A stretch of 64,000 nucleotides of DNA from Myrica gale (GCA_963930655.1 OZ005608.1:13702001-13766000), one strand, 5' to 3'; positions 21,489 to 32,588 are shown, counted from the stretch's first letter. Made by a program: numbers and translations. The notes: generated by a model from the letters alone, not told the origin.

Positions 21489-21765
21489 GTTATGGTTGTT
21501 GCAATGATTTCTTATATGGATCCCTCTCACAGGGGAAATACATCCATTCACGGGTATTCAACGTCGCTGAAAGAGGTTTTTCGCGCCGAATTGCTACAAA
21601 AAATATCGGAGTTTTTGAAAAATCAAAATTTCGTCATGTAGTTTTCGTCTTCGTTTTTCGCACCGGAAAAGTGGAGTGTTTTCAAATACCGGCGGAAATC
21701 TAATCCCGTTCAGATAAATATTTTTTCCGCACGAAAATCTTCTCGGGGGCGGGAAAAAAGATGTT

Positions 21766-21827
21766 GGGGTGCAACCCTGCGGAGTTCTGATGGGATCCGG
21801 TGCATTAGTGCTGGTATGATCGCACCC
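21766..21827 (-). pseudogene. 5S rRNA pseudogene, 52-109 deleted
   Basis: Last deleted copy before a 4.7-kb stretch without any. C-7 promoter. Confidence 0.92.
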
Positions 21828-22105
21828 GTTATGGTTGTTGCAATGATTTCTTATATGGATCCCTCTCACAGGGGAAATACATCCATTCACGGGTATTCAA
21901 CGTCGCTGAAAGAGGTTTTTCGCGCCGAATTGCGACAAAAAAATATCCGAGTTTTTGAAAAATCAAAATTTCGTCATGTAGTTTTCGTCTTCGTTTTTCG
22001 CACCGGAAAAGTGGAGTGTTTCCAAATACCGGCGGAAATCTAATCCCGTTCAGATAAATATTTTTTCCGCACGAAAATCTTCTCGGGGGCGGTAAAAAAG
22101 ATGTT

Positions 22106-22224
22106 GGGGTGCAACACGAGGACTTCCCAGGAGGTCACCCATCCTAGTACTACTCTCGCCCAAGCGCGCTTAACTGCGGAGTTCTGATGGGATCCGGTGC
22201 ATTAGTGCTGGTATGATCGCACCC
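22106..22224 (-). rRNA. 5S rRNA: 5S rRNA, T59C type
   Basis: A-7 promoter; upstream spacer has CTTCTTTTTTC instead of CTTCGTTTTTC. Confidence 0.95.
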
Positions 22225-22502
22225 GTTATGTTTGTTGCAATGATTTCTTATATGGATCCCTCTCACAGGGGAAATACATCCATTCACGGGTATTCAACGT
22301 CGCTGAAAGAGGTTTTTCGCGCCGAATTGCGACAAAAAAATATCCGAGTTTTTGAAAAATCAAAATTTCGTCATGTAGTTTTCGTCTTCTTTTTTCGCAC
22401 CGGAAAAGTGGAGTGTTTCCAAATACCGGCGGAAATCTAATCCCGTTCAGATAAATATTTTTTCCGCACGAAAATCTTCTCGGGGGCAGGAAAAAAGATG
22501 TT

Positions 22503-22621
22503 GGGGTGCAACACGAGGACTTCCCAGGAGGTCACCCATCCTAGTACTACTCTCGCCCAAGCACGCTTAACTGCGGAGTTCTGATGGGATCCGGTGCATT
22601 AGTGCTGGTATGATCGCACCC
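22503..22621 (-). rRNA. 5S rRNA: 5S rRNA, consensus type
   Basis: A-7 promoter. Downstream flank reads GGGGGCAGG, one G longer than the flank of the A11C+T45A type. Opens HOR-C copy 1. Confidence 0.96.
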
Positions 22622-22899
22622 GTTATGTTTGTTGCAATGATTTCTTATATGGATCCCTCTCACAGGGGAAATACATCCATTCACGGGTATTCAACGTCGC
22701 TGAAAGAGGTTTTTCGAGCCGAATTGCGACAAAAAAATATCCGAGTTTTTGAAAAATCAAAATTTCGTCATGTAGTTTTCGTCTTCTTTTTTCGCACCGG
22801 AAAAGTGGAGTGTTTCCAAATACCGGCGGAAATCTAATCCCGTTCAGATAAATATTTTTTCCGCACGAAAATCTTCTCGGGGGCGGGAAAAAAGATGTT

Positions 22900-23018
22900 G
22901 GGGTGCAACACGAGAACTTCCCAGGAGGTCACCCATCCTAGTACTACTCTCGCCCAAGCACGCTTAACTGCGGAGTTCTGATGGGATCCGGTGCATTAGT
23001 GCTGGTATGATCGCACCC
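22900..23018 (-). rRNA. 5S rRNA: 5S rRNA, C104T type
   Basis: First C104T gene. C-7 promoter, A7 CTAC spacer. HOR-C copy 1. Confidence 0.95.
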
Positions 23019-23296
23019 GTTATGGTTGTTGCAATGATTTCTTATATGGATCCCTCTCACAGGGGAAATACATCCATTCACGGGTATTCAACGTCGCTGA
23101 AAGAGGTTTTTCGCGCCGAATTGCTACAAAAAAATATCGGAGTTTTTGAAAAATCAAAATTTCGTCATGTAGTTTTCGTCTTCGTTTTTCGCACCGGAAA
23201 AGTGGAGTGTTTTCAAATACCGGCGGAAATCTAATCCCGTTCAGATAAATATTTTTTCCGCACGAAAATCTTCTCGGGGGCGGGAAAAAAGATGTT

Positions 23297-23415
23297 GGGG
23301 TGCAACACGAGGACTTCCCAGGAGGTCACCCATCCTAGTACTACTCTCGCCCAAGCACGCTTAACTGCGGAGTTCTGATGGGATCCGGTGCATTAGTGCT
23401 GGTATGATCGCACCC
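23297..23415 (-). rRNA. 5S rRNA: 5S rRNA, consensus type
   Basis: C-7 promoter with C-18T, A6 spacer. Partner of the C104T gene in the 793-bp dimer. Confidence 0.96.
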
Positions 23416-23692
23416 GTTATGGTTGTTGCAATAATTTCTTATATGGATCCCTCTCACAGGGGAAATACATCCATTCACGGGTATTCAACGTCGCTGAAAG
23501 AGGTTTTTCGCGCCGAATTGCTACAAAAAATATCGGAGTTTTTGAAAAATCAAAATTTCGTCATGTAGTTTTCGTCTTCTTTTTTCGCACCGGAAAAGTG
23601 GAGTGTTTCCAAATACCGGCGGAAATCTAATCCCGTTCAGATAAATATTTTTTCCGCACGAAAATCTTCTCGGGGGCGGGAAAAAAGATGTT

Positions 23693-23811
23693 GGGGTGCA
23701 ACACGAGAACTTCCCAGGAGGTCACCCATCCTAGTACTACTCTCGCCCAAGCACGCTTAACTGCGGAGTTCTGATGGGATCCGGTGCATTAGTGCTGGTA
23801 TGATCGCACCC
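23693..23811 (-). rRNA. 5S rRNA: 5S rRNA, C104T type
   Basis: C-7 promoter. Second dimer of HOR-C copy 1. Confidence 0.95.
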
Positions 23812-24089
23812 GTTATGGTTGTTGCAATGATTTCTTATATGGATCCCTCTCACAGGGGAAATACATCCATTCACGGGTATTCAACGTCGCTGAAAGAGGT
23901 TTTTCGCGCCGAATTGCTACAAAAAAATATCGGAGTTTTTGAAAAATCAAAATTTCGTCATGTAGTTTTCGTCTTCGTTTTTCGCACCGGAAAAGTGGAG
24001 TGTTTTCAAATACCGGCGGAAATCTAATCCCGTTCAGATAAATATTTTTTCCGCACGAAAATCTTCTCGGGGGCGGGAAAAAAGATGTT

Positions 24090-24208
24090 GGGGTGCAACA
24101 CGAGGACTTCCCAGGAGGTCACCCATCCTAGTACTACTCTCGCCCAAGCACGCTTAACTGCGGAGTTCTGATGGGATCCGGTGCATTAGTGCTGGTATGA
24201 TCGCACCC
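24090..24208 (-). rRNA. 5S rRNA: 5S rRNA, consensus type
   Basis: C-7 and C-18T promoter, A6 spacer. Confidence 0.96.
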
Positions 24209-24485
24209 GTTATGGTTGTTGCAATAATTTCTTATATGGATCCCTCTCACAGGGGAAATACATCCATTCACGGGTATTCAACGTCGCTGAAAGAGGTTTT
24301 TCGCGCCGAATTGCTACAAAAAATATCGGAGTTTTTGAAAAATCAAAATTTCGTCATGTAGTTTTCGTCTTCGTTTTTCGCACCGGAAAAGTGGAGTGTT
24401 TTCAAATACCGGCGGAAATCTAATCCCGTTCAGATAAATATTTTTTCCGCACGAAAATCTTCTCGGGGGCGGGAAAAAAGATGTT

Positions 24486-24604
24486 GGGGTGCAACACGAG
24501 GACTTCCCAGGAGGTCACCCATCCTAGTACTACTCTCGCCCAAGCACGCTTAACTGCGGAGTTCTGATGGGATCCGGTGCATTAGTGCTGGTATGATCGC
24601 ACCC
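24486..24604 (-). rRNA. 5S rRNA: 5S rRNA, consensus type
   Basis: A-7 promoter. Opens HOR-C copy 2; unlike its counterpart at 22503, its downstream flank is the common GGGGGCGGG. Confidence 0.96.
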
Positions 24605-24882
24605 GTTATGTTTGTTGCAATGATTTCTTATATGGATCCCTCTCACAGGGGAAATACATCCATTCACGGGTATTCAACGTCGCTGAAAGAGGTTTTTCGA
24701 GCCGAATTGCGACAAAAAAATATCCGAGTTTTTGAAAAATCAAAATTTCGTCATGTAGTTTTCGTCTTCTTTTTTCGCACCGGAAAAGTGGAGTGTTTCC
24801 AAATACCGGCGGAAATCTAATCCCGTTCAGATAAATATTTTTTCCGCACGAAAATCTTCTCGGGGGCGGGAAAAAAGATGTT

Positions 24883-25001
24883 GGGGTGCAACACGAGAAC
24901 TTCCCAGGAGGTCACCCATCCTAGTACTACTCTCGCCCAAGCACGCTTAACTGCGGAGTTCTGATGGGATCCGGTGCATTAGTGCTGGTATGATCGCACC
25001 C
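24883..25001 (-). rRNA. 5S rRNA: 5S rRNA, C104T type
   Basis: C-7 promoter, A7 CTAC spacer. HOR-C copy 2. Confidence 0.95.
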
Positions 25002-25279
25002 GTTATGGTTGTTGCAATGATTTCTTATATGGATCCCTCTCACAGGGGAAATACATCCATTCACGGGTATTCAACGTCGCTGAAAGAGGTTTTTCGCGCC
25101 GAATTGCTACAAAAAAATATCGGAGTTTTTGAAAAATCAAAATTTCGTCATGTAGTTTTCGTCTTCGTTTTTCGCACCGGAAAAGTGGAGTGTTTTCAAA
25201 TACCGGCGGAAATCTAATCCCGTTCAGATAAATATTTTTTCCGCACGAAAATCTTCTCGGGGGCGGGAAAAAAGATGTT

Positions 25280-25398
25280 GGGGTGCAACACGAGGACTTC
25301 CCAGGAGGTCACCCATCCTAGTACTACTCTCGCCCAAGCACGCTTAACTGCGGAGTTCTGATGGGATCCGGTGCATTAGTGCTGGTATGATCGCACCC
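25280..25398 (-). rRNA. 5S rRNA: 5S rRNA, consensus type
   Basis: C-7 and C-18T promoter, A6 spacer. HOR-C copy 2. Confidence 0.96.
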
Positions 25399-25675
25399 GT
25401 TATGGTTGTTGCAATAATTTCTTATATGGATCCCTCTCACAGGGGAAATACATCCATTCACGGGTATTCAACGTCGCTGAAAGAGGTTTTTCGCGCCGAA
25501 TTGCTACAAAAAATATCGGAGTTTTTGAAAAATCAAAATTTCGTCATGTAGTTTTCGTCTTCTTTTTTCGCACCGGAAAAGTGGAGTGTTTCCAAATACC
25601 GGCGGAAATCTAATCCCGTTCAGATAAATATTTTTTCCGCACGAAAATCTTCTCGGGGGCGGGAAAAAAGATGTT

Positions 25676-25794
25676 GGGGTGCAACACGAGAACTTCCCAG
25701 GAGGTCACCCATCCTAGTACTACTCTCGCCCAAGCACGCTTAACTGCGGAGTTCTGATGGGATCCGGTGCATTAGTGCTGGTATGATCGCACCC
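25676..25794 (-). rRNA. 5S rRNA: 5S rRNA, C104T type
   Basis: C-7 promoter. Second dimer of HOR-C copy 2. Confidence 0.95.
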
Positions 25795-26072
25795 GTTATG
25801 GTTGTTGCAATGATTTCTTATATGGATCCCTCTCACAGGGGAAATACATCCATTCACGGGTATTCAACGTCGCTGAAAGAGGTTTTTCGCGCCGAATTGC
25901 TACAAAAAAATATCGGAGTTTTTGAAAAATCAAAATTTCGTCATGTAGTTTTCGTCTTCGTTTTTCGCACCGGAAAAGTGGAGTGTTTTCAAATACCGGC
26001 GGAAATCTAATCCCGTTCAGATAAATATTTTTTCCGCACGAAAATCTTCTCGGGGGCGGGAAAAAAGATGTT

Positions 26073-26191
26073 GGGGTGCAACACGAGGACTTCCCAGGAG
26101 GTCACCCATCCTAGTACTACTCTCGCCCAAGCACGCTTAACTGCGGAGTTCTGATGGGATCCGGTGCATTAGTGCTGGTATGATCGCACCC
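26073..26191 (-). rRNA. 5S rRNA: 5S rRNA, consensus type
   Basis: C-7 and C-18T promoter, A6 spacer, followed on the right by a deleted copy. Confidence 0.96.
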
Positions 26192-26468
26192 GTTATGGTT
26201 GTTGCAATAATTTCTTATATGGATCCCTCTCACAGGGGAAATACATCCATTCACGGGTATTCAACGTCGCTGAAAGAGGTTTTTCGCGCCGAATTGCTAC
26301 AAAAAATATCGGAGTTTTTGAAAAATCAAAATTTCGTCATGTAGTTTTCGTCTTCGTTTTTCGCACCGGAAAAGTGGAGTGTTTTCAAATACCGGCGGAA
26401 ATCTAATCCCGTTCAGATAAATATTTTTTCCGCACGAAAATCTTCTCGGGGGCGGGAAAAAAGATGTT

Positions 26469-26530
26469 GGGGTGCAACCCTGCGGAGTTCTGATGGGATC
26501 CGGTGCATTAGTGCTGGTATGATCGCACCC
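26469..26530 (-). pseudogene. 5S rRNA pseudogene, 52-109 deleted
   Basis: Lies between HOR-C and two further 793-bp dimers. C-7 promoter, A6 downstream spacer. Confidence 0.92.
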
Positions 26531-26808
26531 GTTATGGTTGTTGCAATGATTTCTTATATGGATCCCTCTCACAGGGGAAATACATCCATTCACGGGTATT
26601 CAACGTCGCTGAAAGAGGTTTTTCGCGCCGAATTGCGACAAAAAAATATCCGAGTTTTTGAAAAATCAAAATTTCGTCATGTAGTTTTCGTCTTCGTTTT
26701 TCGCACCGGAAAAGTGGAGTGTTTTCAAATACCGGCGGAAATCTAATCCCGTTCAGATAAATATTTTTTCCGCACGAAAATCTTCTCGGGGGCGGGAAAA
26801 AAGATGTT

Positions 26809-26927
26809 GGGGTGCAACACGAGAACTTCCCAGGAGGTCACCCATCCTAGTACTACTCTCGCCCAAGCACGCTTAACTGCGGAGTTCTGATGGGATCCGG
26901 TGCATTAGTGCTGGTATGATCGCACCC
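26809..26927 (-). rRNA. 5S rRNA: 5S rRNA, C104T type
   Basis: C-7 promoter. Starts a 793-bp dimer. Confidence 0.95.
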
Positions 26928-27205
26928 GTTATGGTTGTTGCAATGATTTCTTATATGGATCCCTCTCACAGGGGAAATACATCCATTCACGGGTATTCAA
27001 CGTCGCTGAAAGAGGTTTTTCGCGCCGAATTGCTACAAAAAAATATCGGAGTTTTTGAAAAATCAAAATTTCGTCATGTAGTTTTCGTCTTCGTTTTTCG
27101 CACCGGAAAAGTGGAGTGTTTTCAAATACCGGCGGAAATCTAATCCCGTTCAGATAAATATTTTTTCCGCACGAAAATCTTCTCGGGGGCGGGAAAAAAG
27201 ATGTT

Positions 27206-27324
27206 GGGGTGCAACACGAGGACTTCCCAGGAGGTCACCCATCCTAGTACTACTCTCGCCCAAGCACGCTTAACTGCGGAGTTCTGATGGGATCCGGTGC
27301 ATTAGTGCTGGTATGATCGCACCC
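27206..27324 (-). rRNA. 5S rRNA: 5S rRNA, consensus type
   Basis: C-7 and C-18T promoter, A6 spacer. Confidence 0.96.
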
Positions 27325-27601
27325 GTTATGGTTGTTGCAATAATTTCTTATATGGATCCCTCTCACAGGGGAAATACATCCATTCACGGGTATTCAACGT
27401 CGCTGAAAGAGGTTTTTCGCGCCGAATTGCTACAAAAAATATCGGAGTTTTTGAAAAATCAAAATTTCGTCATGTAGTTTTCGTCTTCGTTTTTCGCACC
27501 GGAAAAGTGGAGTGTTTTCAAATACCGGCGGAAATCTAATCCCGTTCAGATAAATATTTTTTCCGCACGAAAATCTTCTCGGGGGCGGGAAAAAAGATGT
27601 T

Positions 27602-27720
27602 GGGGTGCAACACGAGAACTTCCCAGGAGGTCACCCATCCTAGTACTACTCTCGCCCAAGCACGCTTAACTGCGGAGTTCTGATGGGATCCGGTGCATTA
27701 GTGCTGGTATGATCGCACCC
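27602..27720 (-). rRNA. 5S rRNA: 5S rRNA, C104T type
   Basis: Sixth and last C104T gene. C-7 promoter. Confidence 0.95.
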
Positions 27721-27998
27721 GTTATGGTTGTTGCAATGATTTCTTATATGGATCCCTCTCACAGGGGAAATACATCCATTCACGGGTATTCAACGTCGCT
27801 GAAAGAGGTTTTTCGCGCCGAATTGCTACAAAAAAATATCGGAGTTTTTGAAAAATCAAAATTTCGTCATGTAGTTTTCGTCTTCGTTTTTCGCACCGGA
27901 AAAGTGGAGTGTTTTCAAATACCGGCGGAAATCTAATCCCGTTCAGATAAATATTTTTTCCGCACGAAAATCTTCTCGGGGGCGGGAAAAAAGATGTT

Positions 27999-28117
27999 GG
28001 GGTGCAACACGAGGACTTCCCAGGAGGTCACCCATCCTAGTACTACTCTCGCCCAAGCACGCTTAACTGCGGAGTTCTGATGGGATCCGGTGCATTAGTG
28101 CTGGTATGATCGCACCC
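27999..28117 (-). rRNA. 5S rRNA: 5S rRNA, consensus type
   Basis: C-7 and C-18T promoter, A6 spacer. Confidence 0.96.
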
Positions 28118-28394
28118 GTTATGGTTGTTGCAATAATTTCTTATATGGATCCCTCTCACAGGGGAAATACATCCATTCACGGGTATTCAACGTCGCTGAA
28201 AGAGGTTTTTCGCGCCGAATTGCTACAAAAAATATCGGAGTTTTTGAAAAATCAAAATTTCGTCATGTAGTTTTCGTCTTCGTTTTTCGCACCGGAAAAG
28301 TGGAGTGTTTTCAAATACCGGCGGAAATCTAATCCCGTTCAGATAAATATTTTTTCCGCACGAAAATCTTCTCGGGGGCGGGAAAAAAGATGTT

Positions 28395-28456
28395 GGGGTG
28401 CAACCCTGCGGAGTTCTGATGGGATCCGGTGCATTAGTGCTGGTATGATCGCACCC
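28395..28456 (-). pseudogene. 5S rRNA pseudogene, 52-109 deleted, A-7 promoter
   Basis: Carries the A-7 promoter, which only one other deleted copy (29529) shares. Opens HOR-D. Confidence 0.92.
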
Positions 28457-28734
28457 GTTATGTTTGTTGCAATGATTTCTTATATGGATCCCTCTCACAG
28501 GGGAAATACATCCATTCACGGGTATTCAACGTCGCTGAAAGAGGTTTTTCGCGCCGAATTGCGACAAAAAAATATCCGAGTTTTTGAAAAATCAAAATTT
28601 CGTCATGTAGTTTTCGTCTTCGTTTTTCGCACCGGAAAAGTGGAGTGTTTCCAAATACCGGCGGAAATCTAATCCCGTTCAGATAAATATTTTTTCCGCA
28701 CGAAAATCTTCTCGGGGGCGGTAAAAAAGATGTT

Positions 28735-28853
28735 GGGGTGCAACACGAGGACTTCCCAGGAGGTCACCCATCCTAGTACTACTCTCGCCCAAGCGCGCTT
28801 AACTGCGGAGTTCTGATGGGATCCGGTGCATTAGTGCTGGTATGATCGCACCC
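28735..28853 (-). rRNA. 5S rRNA: 5S rRNA, T59C type
   Basis: A-7 promoter. HOR-D copy 1. Confidence 0.95.
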
Positions 28854-29131
28854 GTTATGTTTGTTGCAATGATTTCTTATATGGATCCCTCTCACAGGGG
28901 AAATACATCCATTCACGGGTATTCAACGTCGCTGAAAGAGGTTTTTCGCGCCGAATTGCGACAAAAAAATATCCGAGTTTTTGAAAAATCAAAATTTCGT
29001 CATGTAGTTTTCGTCTTCTTTTTTCGCACCGGAAAAGTGGAGTGTTTCCAAATACCGGCGGAAATCTAATCCCGTTCAGATAAATATTTTTTCCGCACGA
29101 AAATCTTCTCGGGGGCGGTAAAAAAGATGTT

Positions 29132-29250
29132 GGGGTGCAACACGAGGACTTCCCAGGAGGTCACCCATCCTAGTACTACTCTCGCCCAAGCGCGCTTAAC
29201 TGCGGAGTTCTGATGGGATCCGGTGCATTAGTGCTGGTATGATCGCACCC
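29132..29250 (-). rRNA. 5S rRNA: 5S rRNA, T59C type
   Basis: A-7 promoter, A7 CGAC/CCGAG spacer leading directly into a deleted copy, a combination seen only here. Confidence 0.95.
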
Positions 29251-29528
29251 GTTATGTTTGTTGCAATGATTTCTTATATGGATCCCTCTCACAGGGGAAA
29301 TACATCCATTCACGGGTATTCAACGTCGCTGAAAGAGGTTTTTCGAGCCGAATTGCGACAAAAAAATATCCGAGTTTTTGAAAAATCAAAATTTCGTCAT
29401 GTAGTTTTCGTCTTCGTTTTTCGCACCGGAAAAGTGGAGTGTTTTCAAATACCGGCGGAAATCTAATCCCGTTCAGATAAATATTTTTTCCGCACGAAAA
29501 TCTTCTCGGGGGCGGGAAAAAAGATGTT

Positions 29529-29590
29529 GGGGTGCAACCCTGCGGAGTTCTGATGGGATCCGGTGCATTAGTGCTGGTATGATCGCACCC
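29529..29590 (-). pseudogene. 5S rRNA pseudogene, 52-109 deleted, A7 downstream spacer
   Basis: One of two deleted copies not followed by an A6 spacer; here the spacer is CGAC/CCGAG with A7. A-7 promoter. HOR-D copy 2. Confidence 0.92.
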
Positions 29591-29868
29591 GTTATGTTTG
29601 TTGCAATGATTTCTTATATGGATCCCTCTCACAGGGGAAATACATCCATTCACGGGTATTCAACGTCGCTGAAAGAGGTTTTTCGCGCCGAATTGCGACA
29701 AAAAAATATCCGAGTTTTTGAAAAATCAAAATTTCGTCATGTAGTTTTCGTCTTCGTTTTTCGCACCGGAAAAGTGGAGTGTTTCCAAATACCGGCGGAA
29801 ATCTAATCCCGTTCAGATAAATATTTTTTCCGCACGAAAATCTTCTCGGGGGCGGTAAAAAAGATGTT

Positions 29869-29987
29869 GGGGTGCAACACGAGGACTTCCCAGGAGGTCA
29901 CCCATCCTAGTACTACTCTCGCCCAAGCGCGCTTAACTGCGGAGTTCTGATGGGATCCGGTGCATTAGTGCTGGTATGATCGCACCC
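29869..29987 (-). rRNA. 5S rRNA: 5S rRNA, T59C type
   Basis: A-7 promoter. HOR-D copy 2. Confidence 0.95.
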
Positions 29988-30265
29988 GTTATGTTTGTTG
30001 CAATGATTTCTTATATGGATCCCTCTCACAGGGGAAATACATCCATTCACGGGTATTCAACGTCGCTGAAAGAGGTTTTTCGCGCCGAATTGCGACAAAA
30101 AAATATCCGAGTTTTTGAAAAATCAAAATTTCGTCATGTAGTTTTCGTCTTCTTTTTTCGCACCGGAAAAGTGGAGTGTTTCCAAATACCGGCGGAAATC
30201 TAATCCCGTTCAGATAAATATTTTTTCCGCACGAAAATCTTCTCGGGGGCGGTAAAAAAGATGTT

Positions 30266-30384
30266 GGGGTGCAACACGAGGACTTCCCAGGAGGTCACCC
30301 ATCCTAGTACTACTCTCGCCCAAGCGCGCTTAACTGCGGAGTTCTGATGGGATCCGGTGCATTAGTGCTGGTATGATCGCACCC
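30266..30384 (-). rRNA. 5S rRNA: 5S rRNA, T59C type
   Basis: A-7 promoter. HOR-D copy 2; the spacer differs from its counterpart by TTTCC versus TTTTC. Confidence 0.95.
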
Positions 30385-30662
30385 GTTATGTTTGTTGCAA
30401 TGATTTCTTATATGGATCCCTCTCACAGGGGAAATACATCCATTCACGGGTATTCAACGTCGCTGAAAGAGGTTTTTCGAGCCGAATTGCGACAAAAAAA
30501 TATCCGAGTTTTTGAAAAATCAAAATTTCGTCATGTAGTTTTCGTCTTCGTTTTTCGCACCGGAAAAGTGGAGTGTTTCCAAATACCGGCGGAAATCTAA
30601 TCCCGTTCAGATAAATATTTTTTCCGCACGAAAATCTTCTCGGGGGCGGTAAAAAAGATGTT

Positions 30663-30780
30663 GGGGTGCAACACGAGGACTTCCAGGAGGTCACCCATCC
30701 TAGTACTACTCTCGCCCAAGCGCGCTTAACTGCGGAGTTCTGATGGGATCCGGTGCATTAGTGCTGGTATGATCGCACCC
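30663..30780 (-). rRNA. 5S rRNA: 5S rRNA, T59C type with one base lost (118 nt)
   Basis: The GGG at RNA 97-99, at the end of the C box, is only GG. This is the only full-length copy with a length change. A-7 promoter. Possibly impaired, or a sequencing slip. Opens HOR-E copy 1. Confidence 0.9.
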
Positions 30781-31058
30781 GTTATGTTTGTTGCAATGAT
30801 TTCTTATATGGATCCCTCTCACAGGGGAAATACATCCATTCACGGGTATTCAACGTCGCTGAAAGAGGTTTTTCGAGCCGAATTGCGACAAAAAAATATC
30901 CGAGTTTTTGAAAAATCAAAATTTCGTCATGTAGTTTTCGTCTTCGTTTTTCGCACCGGAAAAGTGGAGTGTTTTCAAATACCGGCGGAAATCTAATCCC
31001 GTTCAGATAAATATTTTTTCCGCACGAAAATCTTCTCGGGGGCGGGAAAAAAGATGTT

Positions 31059-31177
31059 GGGGTGCAACACGAGGACTTCCCAGGAGGTCACCCATCCTAG
31101 TACTACTCTCGCCCAAACACGCTTAACTGCGGAGTTCTGATGGGATCCGGTGCGTTAGTGCGGGTATGATCGCACCC
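31059..31177 (-). rRNA. 5S rRNA: 5S rRNA, A16C+T24C+C61T type
   Basis: A16C breaks the A16-U62 pair of helix II, C61T gives a G-U wobble in the same helix, and T24C is in loop B. C-7 promoter. Confidence 0.93.
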
Positions 31178-31455
31178 GTTATGGTTGTTGCAATGATTTC
31201 TTATATGGATCCCTCTCACAGGGGAAATACATCCATTCACGGGTATTCAACGTCGCTGAAAGAGGTTTTTCGCGCCGAATTGCTACAAAAAAATATCGGA
31301 GTTTTTGAAAAATCAAAATTTCGTCATGTAGTTTTCGTCTTCGTTTTTCGCACCGGAAAAGTGGAGTGTTTTCAAATACCGGCGGAAATCTAATCCCGTT
31401 CAGATAAATATTTTTTCCGCACGAAAATCTTCTCGGGGGCGGGAAAAAAGATGTT

Positions 31456-31574
31456 GGGGTGCAACACGAGGACTTCCCAGGAGGTCACCCATCCTAGTAC
31501 TACTCTCGCCCAAACACGCTTAACTGCGGAGTTCTGATGGGATCCGGTGCGTTAGTGCGGGTATGATCGCACCC
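31456..31574 (-). rRNA. 5S rRNA: 5S rRNA, A16C+T24C+C61T type
   Basis: Adjacent duplicate of the previous triple-mutant unit. C-7 promoter. Confidence 0.93.
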
Positions 31575-31852
31575 GTTATGGTTGTTGCAATGATTTCTTA
31601 TATGGATCCCTCTCACAGGGGAAATACATCCATTCACGGGTATTCAACGTCGCTGAAAGAGGTTTTTCGCGCCGAATTGCTACAAAAAAATATCGGAGTT
31701 TTTGAAAAATCAAAATTTCGTCATGTAGTTTTCGTCTTCGTTTTTCGCACCGGAAAAGTGGAGTGTTTTCAAATACCGGCGGAAATCTAATCCCGTTCAG
31801 ATAAATATTTTTTCCGCACGAAAATCTTCTCGGGGGCGGGAAAAAAGATGTT

Positions 31853-31971
31853 GGGGTGCAACACGAGGACTTCCCAGGAGGTCACCCATCCTAGTACTAC
31901 TCTCGCCCAAGCACGCTTAACTGCGGAGTTCTGATGGGATCCGGTGCATTAGTGCTGGTATGATCGCACCC
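31853..31971 (-). rRNA. 5S rRNA: 5S rRNA, consensus type
   Basis: C-7 promoter, A6 spacer with a private C-to-T change (CATAGGGG). Confidence 0.96.
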
Positions 31972-32248
31972 GTTATGGTTGTTGCAATGATTTCTTATAT
32001 GGATCCCTCTCATAGGGGAAATACATCCATTCACGGGTATTCAACGTCGCTGAAAGAGGTTTTTCGCGCCGAATTGCTACAAAAAATATCGGAGTTTTTG
32101 AAAAATCAAAATTTCGTCATGTAGTTTTCGTCTTCGTTTTTCGCACCGGAAAAGTGGAGTGTTTTCAAATACCGGCGGAAATCTAATCCCGTTCAGATAA
32201 ATATTTTTTCCGCACGAAAATCTTCTCGGGGGCGGGAAAAAAGATGTT

Positions 32249-32310
32249 GGGGTGCAACCCTGCGGAGTTCTGATGGGATCCGGTGCATTAGTGCTGGTAT
32301 GATCGCACCC
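32249..32310 (-). pseudogene. 5S rRNA pseudogene, 52-109 deleted
   Basis: C-7 promoter, A6 downstream spacer. Closes HOR-E copy 1. Confidence 0.92.
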
Positions 32311-32588
32311 GTTATGGTTGTTGCAATGATTTCTTATATGGATCCCTCTCACAGGGGAAATACATCCATTCACGGGTATTCAACGTCGCTGAAAGAGGTT
32401 TTTCGCGCCGAATTGCGACAAAAAAATATCCGAGTTTTTGAAAAATCAAAATTTCGTCATGTAGTTTTCGTCTTCGTTTTTCGCACCGGAAAAGTGGAGT
32501 GTTTCCAAATACCGGCGGAAATCTAATCCCGTTCAGATAAATATTTTTTCCGCACGAAAATCTTCTCGGGGGCGGTAAAAAAGATGTT

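Larger units (their letters stand above)
8451..21765 (-). repeat. HOR-B: ten blocks of 3 or 4 units (1133 / 1530 bp)
   Basis: Each block starts with a deleted copy, then T59C, an optional G102T unit, and consensus. Trimer blocks start at 8451, 11114, 13777, 14910 and 16043. Tetramer blocks start at 9584, 12247, 17176, 18706 and 20236. The lengths (5 x 1133 + 5 x 1530 = 13315) close exactly. A tetramer plus trimer super-repeat of 2663 bp occurs twice, at 9584 and 12247. Confidence 0.93.
22503..26468 (-). repeat. HOR-C: five-unit repeat, 2 copies of 1983 bp
   Basis: Copies start at 22503 and 24486, each reading consensus, C104T, consensus(A6), C104T, consensus(A6). The C104T + consensus(A6) pair is itself a 793-bp dimer. 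Confidence 0.9.
26809..28394 (-). repeat. 793-bp dimer repeat, 2 copies
   Basis: C104T followed by consensus(A6), starting at 26809 and 27602. This is the same dimer that is nested in HOR-C. Confidence 0.9.
28395..30662 (-). repeat. HOR-D: three-unit repeat, 2 copies of 1134 bp
   Basis: Copies start at 28395 and 29529, each a deleted copy followed by two T59C genes. These two deleted copies are the only ones in the window with an A-7 promoter. Confidence 0.9.
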
